42,713 nt of DNA. Source: CAYRFQ01 sp964423615 (GTDB lineage Bacteria > Planctomycetota > Planctomycetia > Gemmatales > Gemmataceae). This document shows positions 16,116 through 23,068 of the stretch, one piece after another (position 1 is the stretch's first letter; each line of letters starts with the position of its first letter). The translations under genes and the position numbers were made by a program. The stretch covers positions 1-42,713 of the forward strand of contig CAYRFQ010000065.1 of the NCBI GenBank assembly GCA_964423615.1. The letters are read 5' to 3'. The notes below the pieces were generated by a model. That model saw nothing but the letters and a program-made list of their open reading frames with translations. It was not told the origin of the DNA and searched no databases.

Positions 16116-17036
16116 CTAGGCCTTGGGTCGGCGTTGAATGTGGTGGCCTGTGTTGTGAAACGCATCGGCTAATGCGTCGCGTAACGTGGCCGTCGTCTTC
16201 ATGGTGCCAACATCGATTCCTAGCTCGACGATCGTTTGGGCGATTGCTGGGGAGACGCCCGATACCGTGCATTCGCATCCCATGAGTTTGGTGGCTTTGG
16301 TGATCTTGATGAGGTGGTTGGCGACGGCCGTGTCGACGACTCCGACGCCGCTAATATCCAGGATGATGGCTTTGGCTCGTGTCTCGGCGATCTTGTTGAG
16401 CATTGCGTGCATGATGTCTTGGGCTCGTTTGGAGTCGATGATCCCGACGATCGGCAACATCAGAATGTCGTCCCAGATCGATGTGACGGGGGTCGACATT
16501 TCGAGTAGCGATCGGTGTTGGTCGGCAATGACCCGGTTCGTTCGTTGTGTGAAACTGTTGATCGTCAGGGATGTGTCCAAATGAATTAATTTCGTGATGG
16601 CTCGGATGGTCTTGGCGTATTCTTCGTCAGAGAGGCTGTCGTCGTAGAGTTTGTCAACGAAGATCGTCAGAGCCTCGTTCATGCCAGCAAAGTACGCTGG
16701 GAGAGAAAGCCCGATCCGTGCATGTCGGTCTCCCACTGTCCGGCGCGTCTCGAAATACTCTTCATCGATCTCTGCATTAAAGAAATCGCGCCAATACTCG
16801 CGCTGAAGGGCTTGAATTTCTTGTAGCTTTTCGGGGTTAGAGAAGAATTGTCGGAACTCGGGAGTCGTCTCCATCCATGCGTAAAAGAGGGATATGAATT
16901 CATCGAGACGGGGGATCACGATTCGTCCGAAATGTGTGATGCGGTCGAGTTGTTCGGTCTCGATTCCGTAGGTTGCCAACAGGGCTTCCACAGAGAGTTC
17001 GCTTTGCCCCAGAACGTTGGATACCAATCGGCTCAT
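16116..17036 (-). CDS. rsbR: Globin-coupled RsbR stressosome sensor
   Basis: RsbR proteins carry the sensor part of the stressosome. This 306-residue protein has an N-terminal globin-sensor-like domain (about 1-165) and a C-terminal STAS domain (about 185-290). The globin part keeps the sequence VGDRHARIGL, with His105 where heme-binding globin-coupled sensors have their proximal histidine, and Tyr52 in FYAWM, the place of a common distal tyrosine. Bacillus RsbR has a non-heme globin fold, so this one may instead bind heme and sense oxygen, as reported for Vibrio RsbR. In the STAS part, Thr236 (VVDT) and Thr281/282 match the phosphorylated threonines. The ATG at 17036 begins the domain directly; the open frame to 17219 is rejected. 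It is the first gene of rsbR-S-T-X. Confidence 0.92.
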   Translation of the reverse strand: MSRLVSNVLGQSELSVEALLATYGIETEQLDRITHFGRIVIPRLDEFISLFYAWMETTPEFRQFFSNPEKLQEIQALQREYWRDFFNAEIDEEYFETRRTVGDRHARIGLSLPAYFAGMNEALTIFVDKLYDDSLSDEEYAKTIRAITKLIHLDTSLTINSFTQRTNRVIADQHRSLLEMSTPVTSIWDDILMLPIVGIIDSKRAQDIMHAMLNKIAETRAKAIILDISGVGVVDTAVANHLIKITKATKLMGCECTVSGVSPAIAQTIVELGIDVGTMKTTATLRDALADAFHNTGHHIQRRPKA

Positions 17037-17358
17037 CGGTCCACTTCTTTCGTGCTGTGTTGTTTGGTTGTTTCCCGCAGCAAGATTCGTTCGTCGCGCA
17101 GGGATTGGTCCAAAGACAAACATAGTCAATGTACGACGTTGTGGACTCAGTGGCTTGAGAAGAGTTGAGAGTCGAGAGTCGAGAGATGAGATACCAATCA
17201 CAGGCAATACGAAAACCACAGATTGGAATTAACCGAGCCGAGTTTGAAACGGACAGTTCCCCTCACTCAAGCTCTCTCCAGGGGCGTGAGGGGCTTGGAA
17301 GGTGTCTTGTCTGTTGTCTGTTGTCTGTTGTCTCTCGACTTTGTTCTCCAGTCCCTGT
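17037..17358. other. Intergenic region upstream of rsbR
   Basis: These 322 bases hold simple repeats (GAGTCGAGAGTCGAGAG around 17165-17185; TGTCTGT units around 17306-17332) and a CCCTCAC...GTGAGGGG inverted repeat (about 17263-17293). The rsbR promoter should lie here, but I cannot pick it out. Confidence 0.5.
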
Positions 17359-18774
17359 TCAGGCGAGAACGATTCGCTCGCGATGTTGCTTGACGTTTTT
17401 GGTGGCGTTGCGGCTATCGACAACGAGTTTTGCGTGTTTGATGATGCTTTCCCAGTCGTAGGCGTCGTGATCGGTCACAATGAGAATGCAATCGAGACTT
17501 GCAAGGTATTCAGGTGTAAGGGGTTGGCTTTCCAGGGCTGGTAACTTTGGATACTTCCGCATGCGTGGTAAGGTGGGAATGTGGGGGTCGTTATAAGTGA
17601 CTTCGGCGCCCTTGAGCAAGAGCAGCTCGAGGAGTTCAAAGCCGGGAGATTCTCGAGGGTCATCGACGTTCTTCTTGTAAGCCATGCCGAAGAGTCCTAT
17701 TTTGCTCCCCTTCACGGGTTTGGCGTGGTCGTTGAGGGCATCGGTCAGTTTGTGAATGACAAACTGAGGCATCGAGGTGTTGATCTGCCCAGCGAGTTCA
17801 ATGAATTGAGTCGGCATGCCGTATTTGCGGGCGACCCAGGTCAAGTAGAACGGATCGATCGGGATGCAGTGCCCACCGAGTCCAGGGCCGGGATAAAACG
17901 CCTGAAACCCAAACGGCTTGGTCTTGGCGGCCTCGATGACTTCCCAAACGTCGACGCCCATGCGGTCGTAGAGCATCTTCAGCTCGTTGACGAGGGCAAT
18001 GTTGACGGCCCGATAGGTGTTTTCAAGAATCTTGCACGCTTCGGCTACTTCTGTCGTTGAGACCTTCACGACTTCGACGACAAATTGTTCGTAGAGGGCT
18101 GTGGCAAGTTCGAGACTGTTTGGCTCGATGCCTCCGACGACTTTCGGAATCGATGACGCGGTGAAGTTTGGGTTGCCGGGATCTTCTCGCTCCGGACTGT
18201 AGGCCAGGAAGTAATCCTTTCCGACTTCTAAACCTCGCTCGTCGAGAATCGGCTTCATGACGTGTCGTGTGGTGCTCGGATACGTCGTACTTTCAAGGAT
18301 GATGAGTTGCCCTGGTCGGAGCGTGTTGGCGATGGCTTCGGTGGACTTGACGACATACGTCAGGTCAGGCTCGCGTGTTTCACTCAGCGGTGTGGGGACA
18401 CAGATGAGGATTACATCGGCTTCGTCGAGGCGGGTGAAATCGGCTGTGGCGTCGAATCGATTTTCCCGCATCGTCTGAATGATTTCGTCGGGAATGTGGC
18501 CGATGTAACTTTCTCCCTGGGCGATTTTATCGATTTTTTTCTGGTCGACATCGAAACCGAGCACCGCGAATCCGCTTTGGGAGAGTCCGCGGGCGAGCGG
18601 GAGGCCGACATAGCCGAGGCCGATGATTCCCACCAAGGCTGTTTGGTTATTGATGGCGACCCGTAGGGCAGCACTTTGTTCGAGTTGAGAAATCACTGAT
18701 GATGGCTCCCGAAACGGTCTTGTTGGTTGATCGAAGGTGAGTGAGAGTTCGGGTCGAATTTTATCACTCGGCAT
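17359..18774 (-). CDS. UDP-N-acetylhexosamine/UDP-glucose-type nucleotide-sugar 6-dehydrogenase
   Basis: NAD-dependent nucleotide-sugar dehydrogenases oxidise C6 of UDP-sugars to uronic acids for surface polysaccharide. The 471-residue product has the Rossmann motif GLGYVGLPLA (52-61), VPTPLSETREPDLTYV, the TTYPSTT loop, and GGHCIPIDPFYLTW near residue 300 with the catalytic Cys. The IPIDP form and ESTTYPGTT-like loop are typical of the WbpA/WbpO branch acting on UDP-GlcNAc or UDP-GalNAc derivatives; the exact substrate is inference. The ATG at 18774 has no clear ribosome site; a GTG at 18696 preceded by GGGAG is a good alternative that still keeps the Rossmann fold. The glycosyltransferases upstream on the same strand make a polysaccharide locus likely. 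Confidence 0.92.
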   Translation of the reverse strand: MPSDKIRPELSLTFDQPTRPFREPSSVISQLEQSAALRVAINNQTALVGIIGLGYVGLPLARGLSQSGFAVLGFDVDQKKIDKIAQGESYIGHIPDEIIQTMRENRFDATADFTRLDEADVILICVPTPLSETREPDLTYVVKSTEAIANTLRPGQLIILESTTYPSTTRHVMKPILDERGLEVGKDYFLAYSPEREDPGNPNFTASSIPKVVGGIEPNSLELATALYEQFVVEVVKVSTTEVAEACKILENTYRAVNIALVNELKMLYDRMGVDVWEVIEAAKTKPFGFQAFYPGPGLGGHCIPIDPFYLTWVARKYGMPTQFIELAGQINTSMPQFVIHKLTDALNDHAKPVKGSKIGLFGMAYKKNVDDPRESPGFELLELLLLKGAEVTYNDPHIPTLPRMRKYPKLPALESQPLTPEYLASLDCILIVTDHDAYDWESIIKHAKLVVDSRNATKNVKQHRERIVLA

Positions 18775-18843
18775 CGAGATTGATTGGACACGTTGTGGCG
18801 AGTCGGCTCGCTCGAGCCTTGTTTTCTACTCGTTTTGTAGTAT

Positions 18844-18925
18844 CCGGCACACAATAGCGAGTGTCGTTCCTTCCTTCGCTGGGCGTGCTATGCGGGATTG
18901 GGTGTAGGTCGTCGTCAAAATCTTC
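18844..18925. repeat. Composite dispersed repeat B/A
   Basis: It begins CCGGCACACAATAGCGAGTG, continues through GGGCGTGCTATGCGGGATT and ends in AGGTCGTCGTCAAAATC. Related copies lie at 20175-20253 and 37437-37516, with partial ones at 20420-20470 and 37377-37431. All are intergenic. Confidence 0.75.
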
Positions 18926-18944
18926 GGTTCTGATTCTTGAAGAC

Positions 18945-20135
18945 TTAGACTCTTGCCGACTCCGTTGGGATGACTGGCATTGACTTTGACTCGGGTGTGT
19001 AGTGAACTTTTCGCCACGAGCGATCCGCTCGTCCTGTCACCCAAACCCAAAAGGCTACCCAGGCGGCGACGTTGAGGACAATGAACGAACCTGCCGCTGA
19101 CGCAATTTTCGATTTCTTGCTCAGTCCAGTCCAGAGACCTAGCAGTCCGATTACGTAGAAGGCGATTTGGATGTACAAGATACCATTGTAAAAGGGCAGG
19201 TTTATGAGAACACAACTTGCCAACATCATAAGCAACGCCCAGGGCATCACGAGTCGCATCAATTTGTGGGAGACGAATTCGAACCAAACAGGGTTCCGTC
19301 CGGGAATGAGAATATCAGGTAAGCGTGTTACTAGCTGATAGTTTCCGGTTAAGGTGCGAACTTTGCGTTTGAATTCGTCGGCTGCTTTTTCGGGCAATTG
19401 GTCGTAGGCAATGGCTCCGCGGTCGAGGATGACTCGTTTTCGTTGGAGGAGGACTTGCATGGGCCAGTAGACATCGTCGAGGAGCGTTCCGGGCGGAATC
19501 GGGCGGAACAATTCTCGTCGGACAGCAGAGATGGCTCCTGTCAGGCCCACCATCGAGTAACGTTGACTTTCCTGGTGACGAATCCATTTTTCGTACCGCC
19601 AATAAAAGCCCACGCCAGTAATCACACCTGGACGAGTTTCGATCACGAGTTCTCCACTCACGGCTCCGACATCGGCGTTTTGGAAATGACTCACTAGTTT
19701 GACCAACGCGTCCGATGCCCAGCGTTGGCGGACATCGGCGAACACCAGGATATCGTGTCGGGCTTGTTGACAACCGATCGTCAATGCCGCCGCTTTCCCG
19801 ACGTTCTGGTCCAGTTCGATGACATGAATTTGGTTGCTGCGGAAACCCCGAGCGAGTTCGACGGTGTTGTCTGTGGAGCCGTCGGAGACGACGATGATTT
19901 CTCCGTCGTAGGGTGAATCGTTTACGAGGCAAAGCAATTCTCTGAGTCGGCCGACAATTCGGTTTTCCTCATCTTTGACGCACAGAACGACGCTTACGGA
20001 TTCGGGCATAGGTGCTTTTTCGCCGGGCGTAGCAGGGAATACTTTGGCTAACGCCCAGATCAGAAGTGGGTAGCCGACGCATGCGTATGCGGTAATTCCG
20101 ACACCGACCCAGAAATAGATTTCAAAAAGTTGCAT
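18945..20135 (-). CDS. Membrane-anchored family 2 glycosyltransferase
   Basis: This is a processive-type GT2 enzyme of the inner membrane. One N-terminal membrane segment (FWVGVGITAYACVGYPLLIWAL) precedes the GT-A domain: SVVLCVKDEENRI, VSDGSTDNT for nucleotide binding, a metal-binding DVRQ segment, LTGAISAVRRELF, and LDDVYWP followed by LLQRKRV, the counterpart of the QxxRW motif. Three hydrophobic segments follow between about 290 and 370. At 396 residues it resembles enzymes that build exopolysaccharide. The ATG at 20135 has TAGG upstream. Same-strand neighbours are the dehydrogenase (170 bp away) and another glycosyltransferase. Confidence 0.9.
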   Translation of the reverse strand: MQLFEIYFWVGVGITAYACVGYPLLIWALAKVFPATPGEKAPMPESVSVVLCVKDEENRIVGRLRELLCLVNDSPYDGEIIVVSDGSTDNTVELARGFRSNQIHVIELDQNVGKAAALTIGCQQARHDILVFADVRQRWASDALVKLVSHFQNADVGAVSGELVIETRPGVITGVGFYWRYEKWIRHQESQRYSMVGLTGAISAVRRELFRPIPPGTLLDDVYWPMQVLLQRKRVILDRGAIAYDQLPEKAADEFKRKVRTLTGNYQLVTRLPDILIPGRNPVWFEFVSHKLMRLVMPWALLMMLASCVLINLPFYNGILYIQIAFYVIGLLGLWTGLSKKSKIASAAGSFIVLNVAAWVAFWVWVTGRADRSWRKVHYTPESKSMPVIPTESARV

Positions 20136-20174
20136 GGCGACCTACTGGATGGACTCTGAGCGGAATTTCTGTAT

Positions 20175-20253
20175 CCGGTACACGATCGCGTGTTCGTCCC
20201 TCAGACTCGATCGTGTGTCATGAGGATTGAGGACAGGTCGTCGTCAAGACCTC
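20175..20253. repeat. Composite dispersed repeat B/A
   Basis: It begins CCGGTACACGATCGCGTGTT and ends ACAGGTCGTCGTCAAGACC. Same family as 18844-18925 and 37437-37516. Confidence 0.7.
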
Positions 20254-20271
20254 CGTATAACAAACGGAGGC

Positions 20272-20406
20272 AGGGCCAAGAAAGAGAACACGAGGGCGCG
20301 TGCTCACCCCAAAAGATTCTTTGGAAAGTGGTATTTTAGGCCACCATCCTCAGAGGTTACTTGACCGTCCGTGAGGTACTCACCCTGTGTTCTCTTTCTT
20401 GGCCCT
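20272..20406. repeat. 135-bp segment bounded by a perfect 20-bp inverted repeat
   Basis: AGGGCCAAGAAAGAGAACAC (20272-20291) recurs as its exact reverse complement at 20387-20406, with 95 bp between. The two arms could form a long hairpin or mark a small non-autonomous mobile element. No gene lies inside. A partial copy of repeat B follows at 20420-20470. The rest of the 20136-20558 gap shows nothing else. Confidence 0.8.
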
Positions 20407-20558
20407 CACCTTAGGATGTCCGGTCCACGATAGGGTATTCGTCTCTCCCACGGGGTGTGCTATGCGGAACAAAGTGGGTAAGAAGCCATCGGAAAATGCC
20501 ATCTCCAACGTGTTCCTATCTAAAAAAGGCTATCTTTATTCCTAGCCTGCTGCGAAAG

Positions 20559-21734
20559 TTACTTGGCACTAGCTGGCTGGAGGTTGATTGGCCGGGAATG
20601 AAAGCGCCCAGTCTTGATTCGATTCGTTTTGACGATTTGCTCGAATAATTTTTGATAAAGCGTTGATTGGGAGTGAAACGTAAATTCTTGCTTCACATGT
20701 CGGTGTCCTGCATTACCCATGTCCGCTCGCAAACCATCGTCGCTCAAGACGTCCAAAATCCGTTTGGCCAAGTCCGCGGGATTTCCTGCGGGAACGAGAA
20801 AACCGCTAACTCCATCGGCAACGACTTCGGGAGTCCCACCAACAGCGGTTGCCACGACGGGAACTCGAGCAGCAAAGGCTTCGAGCGCCACGTTTGGCAG
20901 TCCTTCGGTGTAGGAGGGCAACGCTAACACGTCGAACGCCGCCAGACACAGGTCCAGATCGGTGCGGAACCCAGGCATCACAAGATTATCTTGCAAATTG
21001 TGTTTGGCGATTTTTTTTTCGAGTTCGCTTCGTAACGGACCGTCGCCAAAGATGACGAAGCCAATGTCTGGATTTTTCGCCACCACCTTGGCGGCTGCAT
21101 CGACGAGGACACCGATTCCCTTTTCTGGGCTTAATCGCCCAGCGGCTCCGACGATGTAGGTCTTGGGTTTAGAGAAGAATTGTTGAAGTCGTTTTCGAAA
21201 ACTCGGTTCCGGGGAAGTAAATCGATCCATATCGATGGCGTTGCGGATGACGTGTACTTTCTTTGGAGGGATCCCGAGACGGCGAACTTTTTTCGCCTGG
21301 CCTTCGGAGACACAAACGACGGCATCCATCCACCGGAGACTCCATTTGTCGAGCGCTTCGTTGATTTTGACTTTCCAAGTGGCTCCGGTCCAACCTCGCG
21401 AGACAGCGACGATAGGCGTGCTCGTTCGGCGTGCGGCGACGAGCCCCAAGAGGTCGGGTTTGTACCCGTGACAGCAAAGGACGTCGACGGCGTAGTCGGT
21501 CAGCAGCTGCGTAATTTCGTTGATTGCCGCCAAGTAATTCGGTGCGTTGCGTTGGAGTTGGGCGTTGACGAATCCAGCTTCCGTGGCTTTTCGTAAGAAA
21601 GGACGACACTGACCTCGTTCGGCGAACGAGGCGTAAATCGAGTGGTGGTTGGGCCGGAGGTGTTTGCCCAGACCAATCATTTGTCGTTCTGGCCCTCCAT
21701 AAAACGGAGAGGCTGTTAGGTGAAGGATGTTCAT
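20559..21734 (-). CDS. Family 4 (GT-B) glycosyltransferase
   Basis: This 391-residue protein is a retaining GT-B enzyme that transfers a sugar from a nucleotide donor, acting at the cytoplasmic side of the membrane. The acceptor-side start MNILHLTASPFYGGPERQ, the donor-side GAAGRLSPEKGI, FVIFGDGPLRSELE and the ExxxxxxxE motif within YTEGLPNVALEAFA are all characteristic of GT4. No signal peptide or membrane segment is visible. Its ATG (21734) is 45 bp downstream of the end of the next glycosyltransferase gene on the same strand, so the two form an operon. Donor and acceptor cannot be told from sequence. Confidence 0.93.
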   Translation of the reverse strand: MNILHLTASPFYGGPERQMIGLGKHLRPNHHSIYASFAERGQCRPFLRKATEAGFVNAQLQRNAPNYLAAINEITQLLTDYAVDVLCCHGYKPDLLGLVAARRTSTPIVAVSRGWTGATWKVKINEALDKWSLRWMDAVVCVSEGQAKKVRRLGIPPKKVHVIRNAIDMDRFTSPEPSFRKRLQQFFSKPKTYIVGAAGRLSPEKGIGVLVDAAAKVVAKNPDIGFVIFGDGPLRSELEKKIAKHNLQDNLVMPGFRTDLDLCLAAFDVLALPSYTEGLPNVALEAFAARVPVVATAVGGTPEVVADGVSGFLVPAGNPADLAKRILDVLSDDGLRADMGNAGHRHVKQEFTFHSQSTLYQKLFEQIVKTNRIKTGRFHSRPINLQPASAK

Positions 21735-21779
21735 GCTTTCTGCTGTTTCCGGAAGAGGGACGCGAGTCCGTTGTGTCGC

Positions 21780-22724
21780 TTATCTGAAATACATTCGTCG
21801 GACGACAGCACCGGCCAAGGCTCCAGCGGGAGTGGCGGCCAGTTGAGCCACCGCGTACTTGGGCCATCGCCAGGCGGAGGCGTCGCAAAAGCGTCGCAAG
21901 AGTCTCCGTGCTTCGCGCCACTTTCCCCAATAACTTAGCATACAAGCTGTTTTTATGGCCCGAACGGCAAGGACTTTTTTCAACAATGCGGACAAATGTT
22001 GTGGGCAGGTCTGAATGATCTCGTCCGGGTCAGTCAGGAGTGGTTCGACAGGACGGGCCTTGCGTAAGTTGCTGCTGAGTGCCGACGCTTCGACATGAAA
22101 ACGCCAAAGTGGGCGAAGGCGAACGGCGACAGGGGCTGTCAGCATGACTTTGAGCCACAAGTAAGAATCTTCACCGTAGAGGCAACGATTGGCGGTATAG
22201 AAACCTCCGTGTTGGCGAACGACTTCGGTTCGCGCAACGGTTCCTTGGGCCGTCATGTAGGCAAGCAAATGAACCACGAACAAGGGAGCCGTTTCGGCTG
22301 TCAGTCGATGGACTCCGTTGGTGAGTTTGCGACTAAGCCATAGGTCGGTGGTCGGTTTTCCTTCGGGATACAGAAAATAACCGTGGGTGACAGTAGCGGC
22401 TTGGGGTTCGCTTTCGAGGACGTTCCAACTTTCTTGCAGATAGTCCGGTTCCCACTCGTCGTCGGCATCCATGAACGCCAGTAATTCCCCCTGTGCTTCT
22501 TGGATTCCACGATTGCGAGCTGCCCCTGGGCCAGCGTTCGTTTGACGGATGACGCGAACCCTCGGATCGCCCGCAGCTTCCACAAGTTTATGTCCTTCGT
22601 CGGTGGAGCCGTCGTCCACGACGATCAACTCGAAGTCAGAAAAACTTTGATCCAAGATCGAAGCCAGGGCGCGCTCGACGTAAGGTCGTTTGTTGTAGAG
22701 CGGGACGATGACCGATAACTTCAC
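21780..22724 (-). CDS. Family 2 (GT-A) glycosyltransferase
   Basis: This 314-residue inverting GT2 enzyme starts KLSVIVPLYNKRPYVERAL, with VVDDGSTDEGH, the GPGAARNRGI loop and the metal-binding MDADDEWEPDYL. The C-terminal part is helical and basic, without clear membrane spans. I place the start at the GTG at 22724, preceded by GGGAGAACC; the open frame runs to 22961 but the extra 79 codons have no family resemblance and cover a dispersed repeat. It is first in the two-gene glycosyltransferase operon with 20559-21734. Confidence 0.9.
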   Translation of the reverse strand: MKLSVIVPLYNKRPYVERALASILDQSFSDFELIVVDDGSTDEGHKLVEAAGDPRVRVIRQTNAGPGAARNRGIQEAQGELLAFMDADDEWEPDYLQESWNVLESEPQAATVTHGYFLYPEGKPTTDLWLSRKLTNGVHRLTAETAPLFVVHLLAYMTAQGTVARTEVVRQHGGFYTANRCLYGEDSYLWLKVMLTAPVAVRLRPLWRFHVEASALSSNLRKARPVEPLLTDPDEIIQTCPQHLSALLKKVLAVRAIKTACMLSYWGKWREARRLLRRFCDASAWRWPKYAVAQLAATPAGALAGAVVRRMYFR

Positions 22725-22757
22725 GCGGGGTTCTCCCGTCGTCAGGGCACAAATGCC

Positions 22758-22836
22758 GTGTTTTCTGCTCGATTTGGAACTTATTCGGATTATCCGAGTC
22801 ATTTCTTTTGGAGTCAGGTCCTTCGTCCAAAACCGA
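22758..22836. repeat. Long form of dispersed repeat A, copy 1
   Basis: It shares GTGTTTTCTG, GATTATCCGAGTCATTTC and TTTGGAGTCAGG ... CGTCCAAAACCG with 22991-23068, and more weakly with 37122-37204. The 3' half resembles the 48-bp element found inside hypF and the FHA gene. It is intergenic, upstream of the GT2 start. Confidence 0.7.
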
Positions 22837-22990
22837 CTGTGGTCGGCATTGGCTGGTGACCTCCGTCCAAGGGAAGTCCCTAATTCAAGGTTAGCTCGAA
22901 ACGGGACAAAGGAGTGGCGTGTTAGTATTTTTCTGTGAATAAAATTTTTGAACCAGGCCAAAGAATAAGACTCACGTGTTCGCGGCTAAT

Positions 22991-23068
22991 GTGTTTTCTG
23001 GTCGGTTTGGGGCTTTTTCCGATTATCCGAGTCATTTCTTTTGGGGGCAGACCTTTCGTCTAAAACCG
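22991..23068. repeat. Long form of dispersed repeat A, copy 2
   Basis: It is a near-identical direct repeat of 22758-22836, 233 bp away; its core GATTATCCGAGTCATTTCTT is shared exactly. The end of this copy overlaps the hypF stop codon at 23060-23062. The 22725-23059 gap holds nothing else that I can see. Confidence 0.7.
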
